Assembly (NCBI GenBank): GCA_003520365.1
Contig: DOUW01000266.1
Location: 671-6,916 of the forward strand
From: Massilia sp.
GTDB taxonomy: Bacteria; Pseudomonadota; Gammaproteobacteria; Burkholderiales; Burkholderiaceae_D
DNA length: 6,246 nt
Reading direction: 5' to 3'
The notes beneath the pieces are model-generated. The model was given only the letters and a program-made list of their open reading frames with translations, was not told where the DNA came from and did no database searches. Below are positions 1-5,793 of this stretch, piece after piece. A program made the translations under genes and the position numbers. Each line of letters starts with the position of its first letter. Within the stretch, counting starts at the first letter, position 1.

Positions 1-459
1 GTAGAACTGGAACAGGGCGTGGCAGGGCGGCAGCTTCATCTGCGGCACGTCGGCCACGTTCCAGGCCGAGACGATCATGCGGCGCGAGTCCGGGGTGTTC
101 CTGATCTGCGCCATGACCTGGCTGATCTGGTCGATGTGCTCGCCGCTCGGAGTCGGCCAGTTGCGCCACTGGTAGCCGTAGATGGGGCCGAGGTCGCCGT
201 TGGTGTCGGCCCATTCGTCCCAGATCGAGACGCCGTTTTCCTTCAGGTAGCCGATGTTGGTCGAGCCCTGGAGGAACCAGATCAGTTCATGGATGATCGA
301 CTTCAGGTGCACCTTCTTGGTGGTCACCAGCGGAAAACCTTCCTGCAGGTCGAAGCGCATCTGGTGGCCGAACACGGAGAGCGTGCCCGTCCCGGTGCGG
401 TCGGTCTTGAGCGCGCCGTGCTCTTTCACATGGCGCATGAAGTCGAGGTATTGGCGCAT
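1..459 (-). CDS. thyA: Thymidylate synthase, 5' part (C-terminus beyond window)
   Basis: Thymidylate synthase is a cytosolic homodimer that methylates dUMP to dTMP using 5,10-methylenetetrahydrofolate and releases dihydrofolate. The visible 153 residues align without gaps, by memory, to E. coli ThyA (264 aa), so about 110 residues are missing past the window edge. Landmarks fall at E. coli numbering: the phosphate-loop Arg21 in TDRTGTG, Glu58 in HELIWFLQG, Trp80 and Trp83 in IWDEWAD, Tyr94, the Arg126-Arg127 pair in [12 protein letters not shown], and the nucleophile Cys146 in [11 protein letters not shown]. The ATG at 459-457 gives the canonical MRQYLDFM start and has a good ribosome-binding site five bases upstream. 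The aldolase-like gene ends 34 bp upstream on the same strand with no terminator between, so co-transcription is likely. No missing residue or frameshift is seen. Identity is close to certain. Confidence 0.97.
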   Translation of the reverse strand, partial: MRQYLDFMRHVKEHGALKTDRTGTGTLSVFGHQMRFDLQEGFPLVTTKKVHLKSIIHELIWFLQGSTNIGYLKENGVSIWDEWADTNGDLGPIYGYQWRNWPTPSGEHIDQISQVMAQIRNTPDSRRMIVSAWNVADVPQMKLPPCHALFQFY

Positions 460-464
460 TGTGG

Positions 465-471
465 TCCTTCT
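465..471 (-). promoter_or_regulatory. Ribosome-binding site of thyA
   Basis: On the minus strand AGAAGGA ends five bases before the thyA ATG. This purine-rich match to the 16S anti-Shine-Dalgarno sequence fixes the start at 459. It is the strongest Shine-Dalgarno site in the window; the other starts have weak or paired sites. Confidence 0.75.
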
Positions 472-493
472 GGTGAAAACCCGCCATTGTAAC

Positions 494-1585
494 TTATGCA
501 GGCGCGCGCAGTGCCGCTGCGAATCGTTCCAGGGCCGCGCGCACCTGCTCGTCGGAGGCGGCGAGCAGGTTGTCGCCGACGTACAGTTCGAACCAGCTCG
601 TCTCAGGCAGCACGCCGTGGCTGACGCGGTTGAACAGCCAGATGCCGTGCTCCTCCGCCAGCGCGTCGCGGATCGCCAGCGCGCGTTCGCGGCTCACCGG
701 CAAGTGCAGGTGCAGCATGTTGGCCGCCGGCCGCGCCGGATTGACGCGGATCTGCGGGTGCGCGCGCAGCGCCTCGTAGAGGAACTGCGTGCGGCTGAAG
801 TACTCGGGCATGGCTTTGAGGCGCGCATCGAACTGCATGGCCGCGGCGACCACGTAGGGCGAGCGGTGGATCACGTTGCCGCCCTGGCGCCTGAACCATT
901 CCGAGGCGCGCGCGACGAAGTCATGGCTGCCGGCCAGCATCGCGCCGCCGAGGCCGCCCACGCCCTTGTACAGCGAGACGTAGACGGAATCGAAGCCGGA
1001 TGCGATCTCGGCCACCGGCTTGCCGTAGCCGGCGGCCGCTTCCCACAGGCGTGCGCCGTCCATGTGCAGGTGGACGCCGCGCGCCTTGCAGTGGGCCTTG
1101 ATCGCCTCGAGTTCGTTCCACGACGGCACCTGGCCGCCGACCTCGCGCATCGGGAGCTCCAGGCCGACGGCGCCCAGGCGGTCGGGAATGGCGTTGAGAT
1201 CCGCCACCGTGAATGGCCGTTGCGGGTCGCCCACGCGCAGCGCGGCGAAGTGGCCGAGCAGTTCGTGGTTCGAGCGCTCGTGCACGAAGATGTGGGAAGT
1301 CGGGTGCAACGCGACCGGGGCGCCGGCGCGGTCCTGGCTGGCCAGGCGCAGCGCGGTGACCTGGGTCATGGTGCCGCTGATGCAGAACACCGCGGCCTCG
1401 AAGCCGAGCAGGGCGGCGATCTTCCTTTCGAAGGATTGGATCAGCTCGCCGTTGCCGTAGACGTCGTGCTCGATGTCGTTGGCTTCGCACCAGGCAGCCA
1501 TGGCGGCGTAGATCTCGGCAGGACGGCGGGCGCGGTGGCCGGGAAAGACGGTGTGGCAGCGGCGGATCAGGGTAGGATCGGTCAA
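494..1585 (-). CDS. Threonine aldolase/beta-eliminating lyase family PLP enzyme
   Basis: This is a fold-type-I pyridoxal-phosphate enzyme of 363 residues from the chosen start. Family members cleave L-threonine or L-allo-threonine to glycine and acetaldehyde in the cytosol. Visible motifs (numbering from the TTG) are DVYGNG at about 41-46, SGT at about 70-72, a candidate catalytic-base His at 98 (TSHIFVHE), HMDGAR with the PLP-ring Asp176 and Arg179, and the Schiff-base Lys207 in [11 protein letters not shown]. Two LtaE hallmarks are altered: the N-terminal RSDTVT is replaced by [10 protein letters not shown], and the LENTH segment by [11 protein letters not shown], so substrate is uncertain. 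The frame is open up to a GTG at 1681, but that extension is only the translated palindromic repeat (PRGYEYPPYQG). The TTG at 1585-1583 has GGAG six bases upstream and no in-frame ATG lies nearer than residue 29. It is followed 34 bp later by thyA, fitting a one-carbon/glycine role. The family is firm; exact activity and start are less so. Confidence 0.88.
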   Translation of the reverse strand: MTDPTLIRRCHTVFPGHRARRPAEIYAAMAAWCEANDIEHDVYGNGELIQSFERKIAALLGFEAAVFCISGTMTQVTALRLASQDRAGAPVALHPTSHIFVHERSNHELLGHFAALRVGDPQRPFTVADLNAIPDRLGAVGLELPMREVGGQVPSWNELEAIKAHCKARGVHLHMDGARLWEAAAGYGKPVAEIASGFDSVYVSLYKGVGGLGGAMLAGSHDFVARASEWFRRQGGNVIHRSPYVVAAAMQFDARLKAMPEYFSRTQFLYEALRAHPQIRVNPARPAANMLHLHLPVSRERALAIRDALAEEHGIWLFNRVSHGVLPETSWFELYVGDNLLAASDEQVRAALERFAAALRAPA

Positions 1586-1588
1586 GAG

Positions 1589-1634
1589 AGGCTCCGGTAA
1601 TAGCGTGCCGAGTTTACACCGGAGCGGGGAGCCT
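1589..1634 (-). promoter_or_regulatory. Leader with two competing hairpins over the ribosome-binding site
   Basis: In the transcript entering the aldolase-like gene, two upstream segments are each complementary to the strand carrying the GGAG. One is GCTCCGGT (1625-1618), pairing perfectly over 8 bp with ACCGGAGC (1598-1591) across a 19-nt loop. The other is AGGCTCC (1634-1628), pairing perfectly over 7 bp with GGAGCCT (1595-1589) across a 32-nt loop. The pairings share 1591-1595, so they exclude each other, and both would mask the Shine-Dalgarno. The complementarity is directly visible. A role as a translational switch is inference; no known riboswitch class or ligand is recognised, and in GC-rich DNA a chance or DNA-level role remains possible. 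Confidence 0.4.
1592..1595 (-). promoter_or_regulatory. Ribosome-binding site supporting the TTG start of the aldolase-like gene
   Basis: The minus strand reads ACCGGAGCCTCTCTTG. GGAG lies six bases before the TTG at 1585-1583, which makes this the best-supported initiation site. The GGAG is inside the 3' arm of both hairpins described for 1589-1634, so access to it may be controlled. Confidence 0.55.
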
Positions 1635-1637
1635 TGA

Positions 1638-1663
1638 TAGGGTGGGTACTCGTACCCACGGGG
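1638..1663 (-). repeat. Palindromic REP-like element, copy 1
   Basis: The element reads TAGG, then GTGGGTAC, a TC centre, GTACCCAC, then GGGG on the plus strand: a perfect 8-bp palindrome with a 2-base centre. It matches the reverse complement of copy 2 at 22 of 26 positions. One T-A pair in this stem is a C-G pair in the other copy, so pairing is preserved while sequence differs. Elements of this style are, from memory, scattered through intergenic DNA of Oxalobacteraceae. Translated in the aldolase frame it gives PRGYEYPPYQG, a probable source of wrong start calls. Confidence 0.7.
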
Positions 1664-1736
1664 TATGGACCCCTGTCTCACCCGGCCGTTTCGTCAGTCC
1701 GGTATGGTTGACGTTCCGTGGTCGCACGTGGTGAGA

Positions 1737-1762
1737 CCGCGTGGGCACAAGTGCCCACCCTA
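1737..1762 (+). repeat. Palindromic REP-like element, copy 2, just after the chemotaxis gene
   Basis: On the plus strand it reads CCGC, GTGGGCAC, an AA centre, GTGCCCAC, then CCTA: a perfect 8-bp palindrome oriented opposite to copy 1. It starts six bases after the stop codon of the chemotaxis receptor (TGA at 1771-1769). In that transcript it can fold into a strong GC hairpin and may protect the 3' end or help stop transcription. No U-tract follows, so it is not a classical intrinsic terminator. Confidence 0.7.
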
Positions 1763-1768
1763 CGTGAA

Positions 1769-3793
1769 TCACTCGTTGGTCAGTGCCGGACGGCCTGCAG
1801 GCGCAGCCAGGGCGCCGCCGGCCACCTCGTCCAGCCTGAACAAGCGCACGGCACGCGCCAGTTGCGCGGCCTGGTCCTGCATGGCCTGGGCGGCGGCGCT
1901 GGCTTCCTCGACCAGGGCGGCGTTCTGCTGGGTCGACTCGTCCATCTCGCCCATCGCGCGGTTGATCTGCTCGATGCCGCTGCTTTGCTCCATGCTGGCG
2001 GCGCTGATGTCGGCCATGATGTCGGTGACACGGGCCACGCTGGCGAGCACCTCGTCCATGGTGGCGCCGGCTTCGCTCACCAGCTTGCTGCCGGCTTGCA
2101 CCTCGCTGCTGGAGGCCGCGATCAGGCCCTTGATCTCCTTGGCGGCGGCAGCGCTGCGCTGGGCCAGGTTGCGCACTTCGGATGCGACGACCGCGAAACC
2201 GCGGCCCTGTTCGCCGGCGCGCGCCGCTTCGACCGCCGCGTTCAGCGCCAGGATGTTGGTCTGGAAGGCGATGCCGTCGATCACGCCGGTGATGTCACCG
2301 ATCTTGCGCGAGGCCTGGTTGATCGCGTCCATGGTGTCGACCACCTGGGCCACCATACTGCCGCCCTTGTGCGCGACGCTCGACGCGCTGCGCGCAAGCT
2401 CGTTGGCCTGGCGCGCACGCTCGGCGTTCTGGCGCACGGTTTCGGTCAGTTCGCCCATCGAGGACGCGGTGGTGGCCAGGTTCGAGGCCTGGTGCTCGGT
2501 GCGCATGCACAGGTCGAGGTTGCCGGTCGAGATTTCCTGCGAGGCGTTGGCGATCTGCTCGGCGCCGTCGCGCACGTTGCCGACCACCGAGGAGAGCTTG
2601 CTGCTGATGCCGTTCATGGCTTCCATCAGGCGGCCGATCTCGTCCTGGCCGCGGCTGGCCACGCGCACCGTCAGGTCGCCCCCGGCGATGCGCATGGCGG
2701 CGTCGCGCGCCTCGGCCAGCGGACGGGTGACCGCGCGCCGCACGAAGGCGTACAGGGCCGCCGCGAAGGCAACCAGGGCCACCAGGCCGAATGCGATGTT
2801 ACGGTTGCGCAGGGTGGTGGCTTCGCGCGTGATCTCGTCGACATAGGTGCCGCCGGCGATGACCCAGTTCCAGTCCTTGAACCAGGTGTACACGGCGAAC
2901 TTCTCGCGCGCCTGCGCTTCGCCCTCGTTCTTCCAGTCGTAGGCGATGCTGCCGTTCTTCGTCTCCAGCATCTCGCGGATGAAGGGGCGGCCGTCGTTGG
3001 AGCGGCTGTCGAGCGCGTTCTTGCCTTCCTGGAACGGATGGATGACGAAGTCGCCGAAGTTCTTGCCCGGCGCGGCATTCAGGATGTAGAAGTAGCCGGT
3101 GTCGCCGACCTTGATCGCGCGGATGCGTTCCTTCAGGAAGTCGACGTCGCGGCTGATGTCGATGCCGACGTAAAGGGCGCCGACCACCTTGCCGGCGGCG
3201 TCGCGCACCGGCTCGTATTGGGTAATGAAGGGCTTGCCGAACAGCGTCGTCAGGCCGACGTAGACCTTGCCGCCCTTCAGGGCGGCGTAGGCCGGGCTGG
3301 CGCGGTCGAGCTGGGTGCCGACCGCGCGCTCGCCGTTTTCCTTCTTCACCGAGGTGGTCACGCGCACGAAATCCTCGCCGCTGGCGGCGAAGATGGTGGC
3401 GTTGCCGCCGGTCTCGGCGGTGAAGCGGTCGGGCGCGCTGAAGTCGAGGTTCAGTGCCCGGCCGCCGTTCTTCAGGGGCGGCACCGACTTGCCGCCGATG
3501 TCGACGGGGTTCGCGGTGTCGAGCTCGAAAGCGCCCGGGAAATCGGCGGCGAAGATCTTGCCGAAGCTGACCGCCGTGTTCGACACGGTCTTGTTGAACA
3601 GCTCGACCGTGTTGACGACGCCGCGCAGCTCGCCGTCCATGCTGCGATGGGAGCGTTCCTCGAGTATGGACGAGGTGGTCATGGAAATCGTCACGATCAG
3701 GGCCGCGAGGACGGCGCCGACCAGGGCGAAGGAAAACACGCTGATCCTGGAGCCGACGCTCCAGTGGGCGGTATGCAGTTTGTTGTTGAACAT
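1769..3793 (-). CDS. Methyl-accepting chemotaxis protein with Cache-type periplasmic sensor
   Basis: This is an inner-membrane chemoreceptor that senses a periplasmic ligand and controls CheA/CheW and so flagellar rotation. From the ATG chosen here it has 674 residues. TM1 lies at about 17-40. A large periplasmic region at about 41-330 carries motifs typical of Cache_3-Cache_2 fusion sensors (LNLDFSAPDRFTAETGG, VGDTGYFYIL, WNWVIAGGTYVDE). TM2 is at about 331-352, then HAMP to about 405, then the signalling coiled coil with its tip at about 503-548 (GIAFQTNILALNAAVEAARAGEQGRGFAVVASEVR). The C-terminus (ALTNE) lacks the NWETF-type CheR-tethering pentapeptide. An in-frame TTG at 3859 would add 22 residues, but it lies upstream of the predicted transcription start, so the ATG is preferred; no clear Shine-Dalgarno precedes it. 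The ligand cannot be read from sequence. It appears to be a solo receptor gene, with no che genes beside it. Confidence 0.95.
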   Translation of the reverse strand: MFNNKLHTAHWSVGSRISVFSFALVGAVLAALIVTISMTTSSILEERSHRSMDGELRGVVNTVELFNKTVSNTAVSFGKIFAADFPGAFELDTANPVDIGGKSVPPLKNGGRALNLDFSAPDRFTAETGGNATIFAASGEDFVRVTTSVKKENGERAVGTQLDRASPAYAALKGGKVYVGLTTLFGKPFITQYEPVRDAAGKVVGALYVGIDISRDVDFLKERIRAIKVGDTGYFYILNAAPGKNFGDFVIHPFQEGKNALDSRSNDGRPFIREMLETKNGSIAYDWKNEGEAQAREKFAVYTWFKDWNWVIAGGTYVDEITREATTLRNRNIAFGLVALVAFAAALYAFVRRAVTRPLAEARDAAMRIAGGDLTVRVASRGQDEIGRLMEAMNGISSKLSSVVGNVRDGAEQIANASQEISTGNLDLCMRTEHQASNLATTASSMGELTETVRQNAERARQANELARSASSVAHKGGSMVAQVVDTMDAINQASRKIGDITGVIDGIAFQTNILALNAAVEAARAGEQGRGFAVVASEVRNLAQRSAAAAKEIKGLIAASSSEVQAGSKLVSEAGATMDEVLASVARVTDIMADISAASMEQSSGIEQINRAMGEMDESTQQNAALVEEASAAAQAMQDQAAQLARAVRLFRLDEVAGGALAAPAGRPALTNE

Positions 3794-3826
3794 GTTCGCT
3801 AGAAAGGAATGCCGCTTCGAACGAAC

Positions 3827-3856
3827 ATCATAACGCGAGGTTATGTCACGTAACAA
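3827..3856 (-). promoter_or_regulatory. Sigma70-like promoter of the chemotaxis receptor gene
   Basis: On the minus strand TTGTTA (3856-3851) is a 4/6 match to the -35 box. An 18-bp spacer separates it from TATGAT (3832-3827), a 5/6 match to the -10 box. Transcription would start near 3820, about 27 bases before the ATG at 3793 and downstream of the alternative TTG start at 3859. No sigma28 motif of the flagellar TAAA/GCCGATAA type was recognised. This is predicted from consensus only. Confidence 0.5.
3829..3845. promoter_or_regulatory. Palindrome overlapping the receptor promoter, possible operator
   Basis: CATAAC (3829-3834), a five-base centre GCGAG, and GTTATG (3840-3845) form a perfect 6-bp inverted repeat. 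It covers most of the -10 box and part of the spacer. TAAC recurs at 3851-3854, so GTTA/TAAC half-sites sit at about one-turn spacing. The position is what a repressor site would have, but no regulator is identifiable. Confidence 0.35.
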
Positions 3857-3904
3857 CAAATGTTGCCGAGCGGCACGTCAAGCTGTTGCATTTGCCGCCG
3901 ATCG

Positions 3905-3935
3905 ATGTTCAATGTGTAATGTTCAATGTTCAAGG
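3905..3935. repeat. Short ATGTTCAAT direct repeats at the end of the ABC exporter gene
   Basis: ATGTTCAATG occurs at 3905-3914 and again at 3919-3928, and a third partial copy TGTTCAAGG follows at 3927-3935. The block is clearly more AT-rich than the rest of the window. The exporter's last codons and its TGA (3925-3923) lie inside it, so the final residues HLEH are repeat-encoded. This may be a slippage-grown microsatellite-like tract. I recognise no protein-binding site in it. Confidence 0.55.
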
Positions 3936-5758
3936 TGAACGTGGTGGAACTGCAAGGCCGCCAGCTTGGCGTAGATGCCGCCGTGGGCCACCAGCGAGGC
4001 GTGGGTGCCGGTCTCGACCACGCGGCCGTCCTCCATGACGACGATGCGGTCGGCACGCTGCACGGTGGCCAGCCGGTGGGCGATGATGACCGTGGTGCGC
4101 CCGACCATCGCCGCTTCCAGCGCGCCCTGGACCAGGCGCTCGGATTCGGCGTCGAGCGCACTGGTGGCTTCGTCCAGCAGCAGCAGCGGCGGATTCTTCA
4201 GCAGGGCGCGCGCGATCGCGATGCGCTGGCGCTGGCCGCCCGACAGGCGCACGCCGCGCTCGCCGAGGAAGGAGCGGTAGCCCTGGGGCAGGCGCTCGAT
4301 GAACTCGTGGGCGGCGGCCATCTTTGCTGCCTTGATCACTTCCTCGTCGCTGGCCTCGGGGCGGCCGTAGCGGATGTTTTCCATCGCGTCGGCGGAGAAG
4401 ATCACGGTGTCCTGGGGGACGATGCCGATTGCGCCGCGCAGCACGTGCAGGTCGAGGTCGCGGATGTCGACGCCGTCCAGCAGGATGGCGCCGGCCTGCG
4501 GGTCGTAGTAACGCAGCAGCAGCTGGAACAGCGTGGTCTTGCCGGCGCCCGAGGGGCCGACCACGGCGACCGTCTCGCCGGGCTTGATGTCGAGCGAGAC
4601 GTGGGACAGGGCGGCGCTGTCCTGGCGCGACGGGTAGGCGAAGGTCAGGTCGCGCAGGGCGAGCGCGGCGCCGCCGCCGCTGCCGACGCGTGCAGGCAGC
4701 GCGCGGGGATGGGCCGGGTTGCGGATGCTGGACCTGGCCGCCAGCAGTTCGAGCAGGCGCTCGGTGGCGCCGGCGGCGCGCTGGGCTTCGCCCATCACTT
4801 CCGACAGCGCGCCGATCGAGCCGGCCACGATCGAAGCGTACAGGATGAACTGGCCGAGGTCGCCGCCGGTCATGGTGCCCTGCAGGACCGCGTGCGCGCC
4901 CAGCCAGAGCACGAAGACGATGGTGCCGAACACCAGCACGATGGCCAGCATGGTGAGGAAGGCGCGCGCGCGGATGCGCTGCATGGCGGCCGCGAACGCC
5001 CCTTCGACCGAGGTCCCGAAGCGCGTCGCTTCCATCTTCTCGTGGGTATACGCCTGAACGGTCGGCATGGCGTTCAGGATCTCGCCGGCCAGGGCCGAGG
5101 CGTCGGCGATGCGGTCCTGCGAATCGCGCGAGAGTTTGCGCACGCGGCGCCCGAACAGCACGATCGGCACGATCACCGCGACCAGCAGGCCAAGGATGAT
5201 GGCGGTCAGCTTGGCGCTGGTCACGAACAGCATCACCAGGCCGCCCAGGAACAGCAGGGTGTTGCGCAGCGCGAGCGAGATGCTGGTGCCGACCACGGTC
5301 TGGATCAGGGTGGTGTCGGTGGTCAGGCGCGACAGCACTTCGCCGGTCTGGGTGGTCTCGAAGAACTCGGGGCTCTGGTGCACGACGTGGCTGTAGACGG
5401 CGCTGCGGATGTCGGCGGTGACGCGCTCGCCCAGCCAGGACACCATGTAGAAGCGCGCCGCGGTCGCGATCCCGAGCACGGCGGCGACCGCGAACAGGGC
5501 CAGGAAGGTGGCGTCGACGTTGCGGATGCTGTGCGCGCCGGCGGCCGCGCCGAAGCCGAGGTCGATCATCTGCTTGAAGGCAGCGGGAATGGCGAGCGTG
5601 GCGCCGGCCGCGAACAGCAGGGCGATGCCGGCCAGGGCGAACTGGCGGCGATAGGGACGCAGGAAGGGCAACAGGCCCTTGAAGGCGGCCAGGCTGCCCT
5701 TGGCCGGGGCGGCGGCCTGGTTCGTGGATGCGGTGCTGCTGGGGGAAGGCTTGCTCAT
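3923..5758 (-). CDS. MsbA-type ABC exporter half-transporter (fused permease and ATPase)
   Basis: This 611-residue protein is a complete ABC exporter half-transporter that would act as a dimer in the inner membrane, moving lipids, drugs or another hydrophobic substrate outward using ATP. A Ser/Ala/Pro-rich cytosolic leader (1-20) precedes six membrane spans at roughly 42-62, 84-104, 163-181, 184-204, 266-287 and 302-320. The nucleotide-binding domain has the A-loop Tyr375, Walker A GPSGAGKT (401-408), Q-loop Gln449 in VPQD, signature LSGGQ (505-509), Walker B LLLLDE (525-530) with Glu530, D-loop SALD, and the switch His561 in AHR. All catalytic residues are intact. It resembles the MsbA-related family seen in proteobacteria; I would not call it MsbA itself. 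The ATG at 5758 overlaps the stop of a 12-codon mini-ORF and has no clear Shine-Dalgarno, suggesting coupled translation with the lipocalin-like gene upstream. Confidence 0.94.
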   Translation of the reverse strand: MSKPSPSSTASTNQAAAPAKGSLAAFKGLLPFLRPYRRQFALAGIALLFAAGATLAIPAAFKQMIDLGFGAAAGAHSIRNVDATFLALFAVAAVLGIATAARFYMVSWLGERVTADIRSAVYSHVVHQSPEFFETTQTGEVLSRLTTDTTLIQTVVGTSISLALRNTLLFLGGLVMLFVTSAKLTAIILGLLVAVIVPIVLFGRRVRKLSRDSQDRIADASALAGEILNAMPTVQAYTHEKMEATRFGTSVEGAFAAAMQRIRARAFLTMLAIVLVFGTIVFVLWLGAHAVLQGTMTGGDLGQFILYASIVAGSIGALSEVMGEAQRAAGATERLLELLAARSSIRNPAHPRALPARVGSGGGAALALRDLTFAYPSRQDSAALSHVSLDIKPGETVAVVGPSGAGKTTLFQLLLRYYDPQAGAILLDGVDIRDLDLHVLRGAIGIVPQDTVIFSADAMENIRYGRPEASDEEVIKAAKMAAAHEFIERLPQGYRSFLGERGVRLSGGQRQRIAIARALLKNPPLLLLDEATSALDAESERLVQGALEAAMVGRTTVIIAHRLATVQRADRIVVMEDGRVVETGTHASLVAHGGIYAKLAALQFHHVHLEH

Positions 5759-5793
5759 CGTGGTGCTTGTTGTTGTTCTGTCTCTGTGTTCAT
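5755..5793 (-). CDS. Possible 12-codon coupling peptide between lipocalin-like gene and exporter
   Basis: The mini-ORF starts with ATG at 5793-5791, overlapping the TGA of the lipocalin-like gene as ATGA. It encodes MNTETEQQQAPR and ends with a TGA at 5757-5755 that overlaps the exporter's ATG, again as ATGA. The junction thus reads stop/start, short peptide, stop/start. It contains a CAA triplet run (QQQ). Neither start has a recognisable Shine-Dalgarno, consistent with re-initiating ribosomes. It may be chance, since ATGA overlaps are common, and no homologue is known to me. Confidence 0.3.
   Translation of the reverse strand: MNTETEQQQAPR

Larger units (their letters stand above)
1638..1762. 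repeat. BIME-like composite: two inverted palindromic elements and spacer
   Basis: The two palindromes face each other with centres 99 bp apart, so the whole block is itself an inverted repeat. Inside it a second inverted pair is visible, GTCTCACC at 1675-1682 and GGTGAGAC at 1730-1737, and GGTATGG occurs twice directly (1662-1668 and 1701-1707). Paired inverted REPs are the layout of bacterial interspersed mosaic elements mobilised by REP-associated tyrosine transposases (RAYT). No such transposase gene is in this window. The block fills most of the 183-bp gap between the chemotaxis and aldolase-like genes. Confidence 0.55.

Noticed and set aside
254..1600. 448-codon open frame on the plus strand opposite the aldolase-like gene
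   Set aside because: It shows the same antisense GC artefact and overlaps two clearly real genes, thyA and the PLP enzyme.
1611..1640. Promoter for the aldolase-like gene with TAAACT as -10
   Set aside because: TAAACT matches only 4/6 and no credible -35 lies 16-19 bp upstream, so it falls below what I would annotate.
1769..3793. Possible energy-taxis (Aer/PAS) or CheR-tethered receptor
   Set aside because: The sensor region is periplasmic between two membrane spans with Cache-like motifs, not cytosolic PAS, and the C-terminus lacks the NWETF-type pentapeptide.
1718..3802. 694-codon open frame on the plus strand opposite the chemotaxis receptor
   Set aside because: It mirrors the receptor gene. 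Its translation is rich in His, Gly, Arg, Ala and Asp with no recognisable domain, as expected from the complement of a GC-biased gene. The minus-strand product has a full set of MCP domains.
3864..3875. TGCCG-AG-CGGCA palindrome as a terminator for the exporter
   Set aside because: The stem is only 5 bp with a 2-base centre and no U-tract follows on the minus strand, so it is too weak to call. It could still be part of a regulator site upstream of the receptor promoter.
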